DNA from: Nucisporomicrobium flavum
Lineage (GTDB): Bacteria > Actinomycetota > Actinomycetes > Mycobacteriales > Micromonosporaceae
Direction of reading: 5' to 3'
Assembly: GCF_016464385.1 (NCBI RefSeq)
Contig: NZ_JADMLH010000020.1
Coordinates: forward strand, 84,433-148,432
DNA: 64,000 bases
The stretch's first letter is position 1, and every line of letters begins with the position of its first letter. The translations under genes and the position numbers were made by a program. The notes below the pieces were generated by a model. That model had not been told where the DNA came from and did not search any database. It worked only from the letters and a program-made list of their open reading frames with translations. Positions 43,668-52,159 of this stretch are shown here, in pieces.

Positions 43668-43989
43668 AATGATTCCTCCGAGACCCGGCATGGAAGATCA
43701 AGCCCGGCCCACCCCCGTCGGCACGCCGAGAAGTTCGCACGCGGCGAACCGATTCGAACAATGAAGATAGGCGGGGAATTCGCGGTCCCGCCAGAGGTTA
43801 CGGGCAACTTTAGCGGCGGTGTCACCACGGTGAACGCCGTCGTTAAGCCGCGATTTAGTGGGCATTCAGAGCTTTGCTCATAAGCGCTGTTAGCATCGAC
43901 CAGCCAAACGCGCCGCCGGCCGTACGCAAATTCTTTCGCGACGCATTTCGCCAATCCATTCGGTCAGGCCGGATGCGGAGGTTTTCATC
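43668..43989. promoter_or_regulatory. Divergent promoter region with operator-like palindrome
   Basis: 322 bp between the pepM operon and the plsC operon. An imperfect palindrome spans 43810-43846 (TTAGCGGCGGTGTCACC AC GGTGAACGCCGTCGTTAA) with a perfect core TCACC-AC-GGTGA at 43822-43833. The sequence to its right is AT-rich. It is well placed to control both operons. Confidence 0.5.
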
Positions 43990-44679
43990 ATGTTGAGACG
44001 ATGGGCGCGGTTTACCGTGTCGACGTTGGTAAAGATCGTCTACCGCCCTCAGGTGTCCGGGGCGCACCACATTCCCGCCACCGGACCGTGCATCATCGCG
44101 GCCAATCACCTCTCCTTCTCCGACCACGTGTTCATCTCGCTGGCCACCCGCCGCCCGGTGGTCTTCATCGGCAAGGCCGAGCGGCTGACCGGCACCGGCC
44201 TGCGGGGCCGGCTCGGGGCGGCGTTCTTCCGGGCGATCGAGATCGTCCCGGTCGACCGGGACGGTGCGCACCGCGCCACCGCGGCGCTCGACGTGGCCCG
44301 TGAGGTGCTCGCCGAGGGCCGGGTGTTCGGCATCCACCCGGAGGGGACGCGCTCGCCGGACGGCCGGGTCCACAAAGGCAGGACGGGCGTCGGCTTCCTG
44401 GCGCTCGCGACCGGCGCGCCGGTGATCCCCTGCGGGCTGACCGGCACCGACCGGGTGCAGCCGCTGGGCACCACGGTGCCGCGGGTCGCCCGGTTCGCCA
44501 TGCGTTTCGGCGAGCCGATGACGTTCACCGGTCCGGAGACCGATCCGCGGCTGCGCCGGACCGTGACCGACCAGATCATGCGCGAGATCCAGCGCCTCTC
44601 CGGCCTCGAGTACGTCGACCGGTACGGCAACAAGGACAAGTCGGCGCCCGCGGAACCGGCAACGAGAATCGGAGGTTGA
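43990..44679 (+). CDS. PlsC-type lysophospholipid acyltransferase (copy 2)
   Basis: 229 residues with GGAGG eight bases before the ATG. AANHLSFSDHVF (NHxxxxD), FRAIEIVPVDRDG, FGIHPEGTRSPDG (HPEGTRS in place of FPEGTRS). Paralogue of 35469-36152, sharing layout and several blocks. First gene of the long plus-strand operon; it is four bases from the hydroxylase gene, pointing to joint work on a lipid or lipid-like product. Confidence 0.87.
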   Translation: MLRRWARFTVSTLVKIVYRPQVSGAHHIPATGPCIIAANHLSFSDHVFISLATRRPVVFIGKAERLTGTGLRGRLGAAFFRAIEIVPVDRDGAHRATAALDVAREVLAEGRVFGIHPEGTRSPDGRVHKGRTGVGFLALATGAPVIPCGLTGTDRVQPLGTTVPRVARFAMRFGEPMTFTGPETDPRLRRTVTDQIMREIQRLSGLEYVDRYGNKDKSAPAEPATRIGG

Positions 44680-44683
44680 CCCC

Positions 44684-45589
44684 ATGATGGACCAGGTACT
44701 GGACCGTCTGCACGATCCGGCGGTCTATGCGCTGCCGGCGATCGCGCTGCTCATCGTCGTCGAGATGATCGCCACCTACTTCGACGACGACACCAAGGGC
44801 TACGACCGGCGCGACCTGCGGGCCAACGTGCTCACCGGGATCGGCGCCCTCGTCGTGTCGACCCTGATGCGTACGGCGGCCCTGGCGCTCTACGCGGTGG
44901 CGTACGTCTACGTCGCGCCGTGGCACCTCGATCCGGGCGCCTGGTACACGTGGGTGTTCCTCTTCTTCGCGGTCGACATCCTCCTGTACTGGTACCACCG
45001 CATGGCGCACCGCGTACGGCTCATGTGGGCCGGCCACCAGGTGCACCACTCCAGCGAGTACCTGAACATCTCCGTGGCGCTGCGGCGCAAGTGGGCACAG
45101 TGGTTCGAGAAGATCATCTGGCTGCCGCTCCCGCTGCTCGGCGTGCCGCCGTGGATGGTGTTCACGATGCACTCGCTGCACCTGCTGTACGGCCTCTTCG
45201 TGCACACGGAGAAGATCGACAAGCTGCCCCGGCCGATCGAGTACTTCTTCGTCACGCCGTCGCACCACCGCGTGCATCACGGCAGCGACCCGGAGTACCT
45301 GGACAAGAACTACGCCAGCACGATGATCATCTGGGACCGGATGTTCGGCACGTTCCAGCCCGAGATCCGCCGCCCCACGTACGGGCTGACCACCCAGATC
45401 AACACCCACAGCATCTGGCGGATCCAGGTGCACGAGTTCGCCGCGATGATCCGCGACGTCCGGCGTGCCCGCACCTTCCGGCACCGCCTCGGCTACATCT
45501 TCGGCCCGCCCGGATGGCAGCCCACCGATCTCGACGGTGCCCCCGCCGAGGGCTCCGTGCCGACGCCCGCACCGGTTGTCGCGAGCTGA
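44684..45589 (+). CDS. Sterol desaturase/fatty-acid hydroxylase family protein
   Basis: 301 residues, about four TM helices. Histidine clusters for a di-iron site: YHRMAH (HxxxH), HQVHHS (HxxHH) and HHRVHH (HxxHH). The family hydroxylates or desaturates acyl chains, and includes alkylglycerol and carotenoid oxygenases. Here it could oxidise the acyl product of the PKS or a lipid made by PlsC. ATG at 44684 or 44687. Confidence 0.88.
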   Translation: MMDQVLDRLHDPAVYALPAIALLIVVEMIATYFDDDTKGYDRRDLRANVLTGIGALVVSTLMRTAALALYAVAYVYVAPWHLDPGAWYTWVFLFFAVDILLYWYHRMAHRVRLMWAGHQVHHSSEYLNISVALRRKWAQWFEKIIWLPLPLLGVPPWMVFTMHSLHLLYGLFVHTEKIDKLPRPIEYFFVTPSHHRVHHGSDPEYLDKNYASTMIIWDRMFGTFQPEIRRPTYGLTTQINTHSIWRIQVHEFAAMIRDVRRARTFRHRLGYIFGPPGWQPTDLDGAPAEGSVPTPAPVVAS

Positions 45590-45684
45590 CGACACCGGGT
45601 CATATCGTGCTGGCCGAGATGACGCATCCGGCCGGCACGAGGCGGCCGTCGACACCGGCCGCGCGCCGGAGCTAGGGGACCGAC
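45590..45684 (+). other. Short gap before the transporter gene
   Basis: 95 bp; contains a GGAC-type ribosome site before ATG 45685. No other feature. Confidence 0.3.
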
Positions 45685-47253
45685 ATGGACACGAGATCGG
45701 CCGGCGGGCAGCTCACGGACACCGGCACCGCCGGGGCCGGACGGCTCTCCCGCCTCCGCGGTCACCCGTGGCTCACGCTCGTCGTGGTCTCCAGCGGCGC
45801 CATGATGGTGGCCCTGGACAGCATGGTGGTCACCGTCGCGCAGCCGGTCATCCAGCAGGAGCTGTCCGCGTCGTTCACGCAGGTGCAGTGGGTCACGACC
45901 GGCTACCTGCTGGCCGTCGCGGTGCTGCTCGTCGGCGCGGGGAAGCTCGGTGACCGCTTCGGCCACCGCCGGGTCTTCCTGATCGGAGTCGTCGGCTTCA
46001 CGGCCACGTCGGTGCTGATCGGGCTCTCCAGCACGATCGTGTGGGTCATCGCGCTCCGTGTGCTGCAGGGTGTCTTCGGCGCCCTCATGCAGCCGGCGAC
46101 GCTGGCGTTGCTGCGGCTCGTGTTCCCGCCCGACCGGCTCATGATGCCGATCGCCATCCGCAGCGCCGTGCTGGGCGGCTCCACCGCGGCCGGTCCGATC
46201 CTCGGCGGCCTGGTGGTCGAGCACCTCAACTGGCAGGCGGCGTTCTACCTCAACCTGCCCATCGGCATCGTCACGCTGGTCCTCGCGGCCGTCGTGCTGC
46301 GCGGCGGGACGGTGGCCCGGACCGGCACCCGGTTCGACGTACCGGGCCTGGTGTTGCTCGCGTCGACGCTCGCCCTGCTGCTGTGGGCGGTCACCAAGGC
46401 GCCGGAGCGGGGTTTCGGCGACGGCGGGGTGCTCGGGGCGCTCATCACCTCGGTGCTCCTGGGCGCGACGTTCGTCTGGTGGGAGGGCCGGGCCGCCGAC
46501 CCGCTGCTGCCGCTGTCGCTGTTCCGCTCCGTACCGGTCACGGTCGGCGTCACGGTGATGACGCTCATCTCGTTCGTCCTGTTCGGAGTTCCGTTCCTGC
46601 TCACCTTCTACCTCCAGAACGTGCTGGGCCTCACGCCCGCCGAGTGCGGGATCCAGGTCCTCTGGCTGACCCTCGTCATGGTCGTGGGCGGGCCGGTCGC
46701 CGGGGCGGTCATGTCCCGGACCGGCCCGCGCATCCCCGTCGCTGTCGGCCTGCTGCTGACCGGCGTCGCGCTCATCGGCCTGCTCCGGCTCGGCCCGGAC
46801 GCCCACATCGACGCCCTGACCGGCTGGTTCGTGCTGATGGGAATGGGCTTCAGCCCGGTCGTCATCGGCGCGACCCGGCTCATCCTCAGCGGCGCGCCGC
46901 GCAGCGCGGCCGGGGTGGCGGGCGGCCTGCAGCAGACCGCGATGCAGATCGGCGGCAGCCTCGGCACGGCGGTGCTCGGCGCGGTGGTGGCGGCCCGGGT
47001 CGGGGCGCTGCTGCCGGAGCGGCTGAGCGCGGCCGGCGCGGTCGTCGCCGACCCGGCGGCGGCGGTGCAGCACGTGTCGGTCGGTGAGTCGCCGGTCGTC
47101 ACCGGCGTACCGGCCGCGACCGCCGCGTCGATCGCCGACACCACGTTCGTCAACGGCATGGACACCGCGCTGGCCGTGACCGCCGCCCTGGCCTTCGCCG
47201 GGGCCGTGGTCGCCCTCTTCGGCCGGCTGGCACCTTCCCAGGATTCCTCGTAG
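45685..47253 (+). CDS. MFS efflux transporter, DHA2 (14-TM) type
   Basis: 522 residues. MVALDSMVVTVAQPVIQQEL and LVGAGKLGDRFGHRR (motif A, G-x-L-x-D-R-x-G-x-R) are classical. VLQGVFGALMQPATLALL and STAAGPILGGLVVEHLNWQAAFYLNLPIG (motif C region) fit the DHA2 drug:H+ antiporters. Very likely exports the cluster product and may give self-resistance. It lies in the middle of the plus-strand operon. Confidence 0.9.
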   Translation: MDTRSAGGQLTDTGTAGAGRLSRLRGHPWLTLVVVSSGAMMVALDSMVVTVAQPVIQQELSASFTQVQWVTTGYLLAVAVLLVGAGKLGDRFGHRRVFLIGVVGFTATSVLIGLSSTIVWVIALRVLQGVFGALMQPATLALLRLVFPPDRLMMPIAIRSAVLGGSTAAGPILGGLVVEHLNWQAAFYLNLPIGIVTLVLAAVVLRGGTVARTGTRFDVPGLVLLASTLALLLWAVTKAPERGFGDGGVLGALITSVLLGATFVWWEGRAADPLLPLSLFRSVPVTVGVTVMTLISFVLFGVPFLLTFYLQNVLGLTPAECGIQVLWLTLVMVVGGPVAGAVMSRTGPRIPVAVGLLLTGVALIGLLRLGPDAHIDALTGWFVLMGMGFSPVVIGATRLILSGAPRSAAGVAGGLQQTAMQIGGSLGTAVLGAVVAARVGALLPERLSAAGAVVADPAAAVQHVSVGESPVVTGVPAATAASIADTTFVNGMDTALAVTAALAFAGAVVALFGRLAPSQDSS

Positions 47254-47271
47254 CTCTCGGTTAGGACGGTT

Positions 47272-49842
47272 ATGCAGACATCCGTGACCCGGACCGCCGC
47301 GGAGCCCGCGGCGCCGGACCGGGCCCGGCTCCGCCGGGCGGCGTTCCTCGCGCAGGACGGGCTCGTCCTCTCCTGCATCCTTCAGGCCCTGGACGAGCTC
47401 GGCGTGGTCGGGCCGTCCCTGCGGCGGGAGCAGTCGGTCGACGAGCTCCTCCCGGGTCTGCCCGCCGCCGGCTTCGGCTCGCTGCGGGTCGTGCTGCGGA
47501 CCCTCGCCGCGCAGGGATGGACCGCGCACGGCCCGGGTGCCTCGCCCGCCGGCACGGTCCTGCGGTGGACCGCCGAGGGCCGGGCCGTCGCGGCCCACCA
47601 CCGCGATTACCAGGCGATCGGGCGCTTCCTCACGATGTTCGGCGGTACGGACCGGGACACGTGGTCGCGGGAGTGGCCGGAGCCGGCGCGGAAGGCGTTC
47701 GCCGGGTTGCTGGACCGGGCACGCGCCCGGTGGGACGTCGACGGGCAGGCGGACGGTCCGGACGAGGTGGTGCGGGGGCACCTCGACGGAGCGCTGGTCA
47801 TGCCCCTTCTGCTGAGCGACGCCGCCGTGGCGCTGCCCGACGGTGCCGCCGAGCTGCTGGAACTGACCGGCTGGTCCGGACCGGAGGCCGGCCGGTACGC
47901 GGCCTCCTTCGGTATGAGCGCTTCGTACCTGCCGATGTTCGCGCGCCTGGCGGACCTGATCCGGGGTGCGACCGTCGTACGCCCGGACGGCGGCGCGGAG
48001 TGGCACGTCAACCGGGCCCTCAACGTCAACGCCAGCGGCGCCGCCCACGGCCGGTACTTCCGGGACACGCTCGCCGTCGTCCTCGACCTGTTCAACCGGC
48101 CGGATCTCGCCGCGCAGCCCCGGTTCATCGCGGACACCGGCTGCGGGAACGGGCGGTGGCTGGTGGAGCTGTACGAGGCCGTACGCGACCGGACGCTGCG
48201 CGGGGCGTTCCTCGCCGAGCACCCGCTCACGATGGTCGGCATCGACCCCAACCAGGCGGCTCTGGACGAGGCGGACCGGCTGCTGACCGAGCACGGCGTG
48301 CCGGCGGTGCTGCTGCCCGGCGACATCGGTGCGCCGGCCGGCATCGCTCGGGAGCTCGGCCGGCACGGCATCGACATGCGGGAGGGGCTGCACATCCGGT
48401 CGTTCATCGACCACGACCGGCCGTACCTGGGTGACCGTCGCCCGCCCGAGGCCACCTCGGCGGAGACCGCCGCTCATCTCGACCCGGACGGCCGCGCGCT
48501 CGCGGAGGCCGCGGTGCGCGAGGACCTCGTGGCGCATTTGCGCCGCTGGGCGCCGTACGTGCGCCGGCACGGCCTGCTCGTGCTGGAGGCGCACAGCGTC
48601 GCCCCGCACATCTCCCAGCGGCACCTCGGTGACATGCACGCGGTGGCGTTCGAGGCGTACCACGGGCTCTCGCACCAGTATCCGATCGACCACGCCGACT
48701 GGATGGCCGCCTGCCGCGAGGCCGGCCTGGAGCCGATCCTCTCCGAGGGGCGGTGCTACCCGACGCGGCAGCCCTTCGTCGCGGTCAGCCTCAACCGCCT
48801 CGTGCCCGTGGAGACCCGGACGGCCGAGGGCGTCGCGGAGCCGGAGCCCGTCTCGGCGGACGGCTGGGCCCTGCACGAGCTGGTGTACGAGAACGGGGAC
48901 ATCCGCCGGCCGCGGCCCTGGTGCGCCCGCCCGACCGGGTGGCTCGTCGGCCGGGCCGTACGGGCTCTGGAGAACCGGCTGGCCGTGCTGCGCCCGGGCG
49001 AGACGATCCGGGTGCTGGACTACGGCTCCGGTACGGCGCTGAGCGTCATCGAGCTGCTGAAGGCGCTGCGGGAACGGGGTTTCCACGACCGGCTGGAGGA
49101 TGCCGGCGTCAACCTGGAGCTGCACCTGGCCGACCTGCCGGGCGACTGGTTCGCGCAGGGCCGGCAGCTCCTCACCGGTCACGAGCTCGTCCGGTTCCAC
49201 GATCTGCGCGGGCCCGACGGGTCCTTCCGGCCGCTCACCGACGTCTTCGCACCGGACGATGTGGACCTCGTGCTGGCGAGCATGGTCTTCCATCTCATTC
49301 CGGCCCGGGCGCTCGACGGGGTGGTGGCGGGGCTCGCGACGATCCTGCGGCGGCAGGGGCAGTTGCTCTGGACCTCTCCCGACACCGGTCCGTCCGGCCC
49401 GTCGGCGCACCTGTTCCACGACGTGAACCGAGCGGTCCGCGAATGCCTGCTGCACGCGCCGCTGGACGACTCGTTCCCCGCCGAGCTACGCCGGGCGATC
49501 GGGAACGTCCGTGCCGTCCGCACGGCCCAGTCGGACGAACGCGCGCGGCGCCGGATCCTGTCCCGGCCGCACACGGCGACCGAGCTGGCCGCGGCCTTCG
49601 GACGGCATTTCACCGGCAGCGTCGAGGTGGCCAACCACGAGATCCAGCCGGACGAGATCCTCGCGACGCTGCTCGTGCCGTCCAACGCGGGCGAATACCT
49701 GCCGGAGATCGCCGATCCGCGGCTGCGGGCGGACCTCATCGAGGCGCTGGTCGCCCGGGTGCTTCCGCGGCTGCGCGGCGGGCCGGGCGGGACGGCGTCG
49801 GGTCTGAGCATCCGCTGGACCTTCGGCTCGTACGCCCGTTGA
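47272..49842 (+). CDS. SxtA/AprA-type methyltransferase fused to a second methyltransferase
   Basis: 856 residues. Residues 1-500 match the N-terminal methyltransferase of SxtA/AprA: FIADTGCGNGRWL (SAM site, near 286), LTMVGIDPNQAAL, LHIRSFIDHDRPYL (near 372), RRHGLLVLEAHSV, FEAYHGLSHQYPID and ending RYPTRQPFVAVSLN. Characterised relatives are metal-dependent and methylate malonyl-ACP to methyl- or dimethylmalonyl starters. Those are followed by a GNAT-like decarboxylase, absent here. Instead residues 520-850 form a second class I methyltransferase with VLDYGSGTALSVIELL (near 580). It may supply a branched starter or C-methylate the chain. It lies upstream of the KS gene in the same operon. 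Confidence 0.82.
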   Translation: MQTSVTRTAAEPAAPDRARLRRAAFLAQDGLVLSCILQALDELGVVGPSLRREQSVDELLPGLPAAGFGSLRVVLRTLAAQGWTAHGPGASPAGTVLRWTAEGRAVAAHHRDYQAIGRFLTMFGGTDRDTWSREWPEPARKAFAGLLDRARARWDVDGQADGPDEVVRGHLDGALVMPLLLSDAAVALPDGAAELLELTGWSGPEAGRYAASFGMSASYLPMFARLADLIRGATVVRPDGGAEWHVNRALNVNASGAAHGRYFRDTLAVVLDLFNRPDLAAQPRFIADTGCGNGRWLVELYEAVRDRTLRGAFLAEHPLTMVGIDPNQAALDEADRLLTEHGVPAVLLPGDIGAPAGIARELGRHGIDMREGLHIRSFIDHDRPYLGDRRPPEATSAETAAHLDPDGRALAEAAVREDLVAHLRRWAPYVRRHGLLVLEAHSVAPHISQRHLGDMHAVAFEAYHGLSHQYPIDHADWMAACREAGLEPILSEGRCYPTRQPFVAVSLNRLVPVETRTAEGVAEPEPVSADGWALHELVYENGDIRRPRPWCARPTGWLVGRAVRALENRLAVLRPGETIRVLDYGSGTALSVIELLKALRERGFHDRLEDAGVNLELHLADLPGDWFAQGRQLLTGHELVRFHDLRGPDGSFRPLTDVFAPDDVDLVLASMVFHLIPARALDGVVAGLATILRRQGQLLWTSPDTGPSGPSAHLFHDVNRAVRECLLHAPLDDSFPAELRRAIGNVRAVRTAQSDERARRRILSRPHTATELAAAFGRHFTGSVEVANHEIQPDEILATLLVPSNAGEYLPEIADPRLRADLIEALVARVLPRLRGGPGGTASGLSIRWTFGSYAR

Positions 49843-49859
49843 TGCGAAGGAGCGCCGGT

Positions 49860-51083
49860 ATGGGACTCGGGGACGTGGTGATCACGGGGCTGGGCGCGAC
49901 CACTCCGCTCGGCGGCGACGTGGCGTCCACGTGGGCGGCGATGCTGGAGGGGCGGTCCGGCGTACGCCCTCTCGAGCAGCAGTGGGCACAGCAGTTGCCG
50001 GTACGCATCGCCGCGCAGGCCGCCGTGGATCCGGCGATGGTGCTGGACCGCGTACGGCTGCGCCGCCTCGACCGTTCCGAGGCGCTGGCCCTGATCGCGG
50101 CCGGCGAGGCCTGGGCCGACGCGGGCCTGGCCGGCGGCGGGCCGGACCCCGAGCGGCTCGCGGTGAGCTTCGGCAGCGGCATCGGCGGGGTGCAGACGCT
50201 GCTCGACCAGGACGACGTGCTGGAGACGGCGGGCGCGCGCCGGGTCAGCCCGCACACCCCGCCCATGATCATGCCGAACGGGCCCGCCGCCCAGGTCGGC
50301 GTGGCGCTCGGGGCGCTGGCGGGGGTGCACTCTATGGCCAGCGCCTGCGCGACCGGGGCGGAGGCCGTGGCGCTGGGCGGGGACCTGATCCGGTGCGGCC
50401 GGGCCGACGTCGTGGTGACCGGCGGGGTGGAGGCGGCGATCGCGCCGCTGCCGATCGCGGCCTTCGCGGCCATGCGGGCGATGTCGGTGCGCAACGACGA
50501 GCCGCAGCGGGCCTCGCGCCCCTGGGACCGGCAGCGCGACGGTTTCGTCATCGGCGAGGGGGCCGCCTCGCTGGTGCTGGAGCGCGCCGAGCACGCCGCC
50601 GCGCGGGGCGCACGGGTGTACGCCCGCCTGGCCGGCAGCGGCATCTCGTCGGACGGCTACGACATGGTGCAGCCGCATCCCGAGGGAGCGGGCGCCCGCA
50701 GGGCCGTCGCGGCGGCATTGCGGGCCGCGGACGTGACCGGCGCGGACATCGCCCACGTCAACGCGCACGCCACCAGCACCCCGGTGGGGGACCTCGCCGA
50801 GCTGAAGGCGCTGCGGGCGGCGCTGGGTACGGGCGCGGTGCTGACCGCCACCAAGTCGATGACCGGTCACCTGCTCGGCGCGGCCGGCGCGCTGGAGTCG
50901 ATCGCCACCGTTCTGGCGGTGCACCACGGGGTCGTCCCGCCAACGATCAATATCGATGAACCCGACGGCATCGACGAATTCGATGTCGCCGCCGATAAAC
51001 CGCGTCATGGTGAGGTGCCGGTCGCTCTGAACAATTCTTTTGGATTCGGCGGCCACAATGTGGCGCTCATTTTTGCCCGCTGA
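49860..51083 (+). CDS. FabF-like beta-ketoacyl-ACP synthase
   Basis: 407 residues from ATG at 49860 (GAAGGAG upstream). Thiolase-fold KS with a full catalytic triad: Cys in SACATGAEAV (near residue 163), His in VNAHATSTPVGD (near 303), His in TGHLLGAAG (near 340). GFGGHNVALIF closes the fold. It is a stand-alone type II elongating KS. With the ACP at 54039 and the ligase it could form a discrete extension step separate from the type I module. AT-rich sequence begins near its 3' end. Confidence 0.9.
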   Translation: MGLGDVVITGLGATTPLGGDVASTWAAMLEGRSGVRPLEQQWAQQLPVRIAAQAAVDPAMVLDRVRLRRLDRSEALALIAAGEAWADAGLAGGGPDPERLAVSFGSGIGGVQTLLDQDDVLETAGARRVSPHTPPMIMPNGPAAQVGVALGALAGVHSMASACATGAEAVALGGDLIRCGRADVVVTGGVEAAIAPLPIAAFAAMRAMSVRNDEPQRASRPWDRQRDGFVIGEGAASLVLERAEHAAARGARVYARLAGSGISSDGYDMVQPHPEGAGARRAVAAALRAADVTGADIAHVNAHATSTPVGDLAELKALRAALGTGAVLTATKSMTGHLLGAAGALESIATVLAVHHGVVPPTINIDEPDGIDEFDVAADKPRHGEVPVALNNSFGFGGHNVALIFAR

Positions 51084-51243
51084 AATAGCAGGTTTTTGCA
51101 GCTCAGGTCGGTCTTCAATGCGCGCTTTATGGCCCCTTTAGTGACAAGTAAGCGGCTGTTCAGAACTGGCTGCTACGTTTGTCGAGGTCGATTTCGATAA
51201 GTCAGTGATTTTATCGCCAGCGATATGGATGGGGGCTGTCCTG
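51084..51243 (+). promoter_or_regulatory. AT-rich leader before the isonitrile oxidase gene
   Basis: 160 bp, much lower GC than the genes around it. It holds an inverted repeat CGATAA-10-TTATCG (51195-51200 with 51211-51216) and GTCGAGGTCGATTTCGAT upstream of it. An internal promoter for the isonitrile/PKS segment is plausible here; I cannot define its boxes. Confidence 0.45.
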
Positions 51244-52128
51244 TTGGACGTGCAGGTCACCAGCAGCGGATTCGGGGCGACGGTGCGGGACTTCGATCCG
51301 GCCACCGCCTCCGACGACGAGATCACCGCGCTCAAGAGCGGCGTCTACGAACACAAGATCCTGATCCTCAAGGGACAGAGCCTGACCCCGGCCGCGTTCG
51401 TCGCCATGGGCCGCCGGCTGGGACAGGTGGAGGCGTACTACGAGCCGATGTACCACCACCCCGAGGAACCGGACATCTTCGTCTCCTCCAACGTGAGCGA
51501 CGGGGACAAGCAGATCGGCGTCCCGAAGACGGGCAAGTTCTGGCACGCCGACTACCAGTTCATGCCCAAGCCGTTCGGCCTGACCCTGATCTACCCCCAG
51601 GTCATCCCGGCCAAGAACCGCGGCACCTACTACATCGACATGACGCAGGCGTACGAGCGGCTGTCCGAGGACCTCAAGCGGGACATCGCCGGCACGCGCA
51701 CGCTGTTCAGCGTCCGGCGGTACTTCAAGATCCGGCCGTCCGACGTGTACCGGCCGCTGGGCGAGCTGACCGAGGAGGTCGAGCGCAAGACCCCCACGGT
51801 CTCGCACCCGACGCTGTTCAAGCACCCGGTGACCGGCGCGACGGTGCTCTACAACAGCGAGGGCTTCACCGTCGGCATGGAGGACGCCGACGGCAACCGG
51901 CTCGACGACTCGCTCATGCAGCGGGTGTTCGACGAGACCGGGCAGCGGGACATGAGCTTCACCGCGCCCGGCATCCAGCTCGTCACGCCGGAGCAGGGCG
52001 ATCTGCTGATCTGGGACAACCGCGCGCTGATCCACCGGGCGCTGCACACCACCACGCCGGAGCCCACCGTGTCGTTCCGCGTGACGGTGCACGACGACCA
52101 CCCCTTCCACGACGATCAGCCGCTCTGA
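51244..52128 (+). CDS. ScoE/Rv0097-type Fe(II)/2-oxoglutarate isonitrile synthase
   Basis: 294 residues from TTG at 51244; this start is favoured by GATGGGGG eight bases upstream and by the N-terminus LDVQVTSSGFGATV lining up with Rv0097, with ATG 51229 as the alternative. TauD fold with iron ligands H-x-D in FWHADYQF (near residue 100) and distal His in LIHRALH (near 262). Blocks specific to the isonitrile subgroup are present: YYEPMYHH, IFVSS, GVPKTGKFWH, GTYYIDM and KIRPSDVYRPLGE. Characterised members (ScoE) convert a 3-(carboxymethylamino)acyl group into a 3-isocyano acyl group in two oxidations with loss of CO2. Strongest single marker for the chemistry of this cluster. Confidence 0.9.
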   Translation: MDVQVTSSGFGATVRDFDPATASDDEITALKSGVYEHKILILKGQSLTPAAFVAMGRRLGQVEAYYEPMYHHPEEPDIFVSSNVSDGDKQIGVPKTGKFWHADYQFMPKPFGLTLIYPQVIPAKNRGTYYIDMTQAYERLSEDLKRDIAGTRTLFSVRRYFKIRPSDVYRPLGELTEEVERKTPTVSHPTLFKHPVTGATVLYNSEGFTVGMEDADGNRLDDSLMQRVFDETGQRDMSFTAPGIQLVTPEQGDLLIWDNRALIHRALHTTTPEPTVSFRVTVHDDHPFHDDQPL

Positions 52129-52159
52129 CCACCGCCCCACGCCAGGAAGGGACCCATCG

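Noticed and set aside
39639..43883. Plus-strand open frame of 1414 codons
   Set aside because: Antisense to the PepM and decarboxylase-transaminase genes; Gly/Arg/His-rich without motifs.
45493..49455. Minus-strand open frame of 1320 codons
   Set aside because: Antisense to the MFS transporter and the SxtA-type methyltransferase, with low-complexity His/Arg/Gly content.
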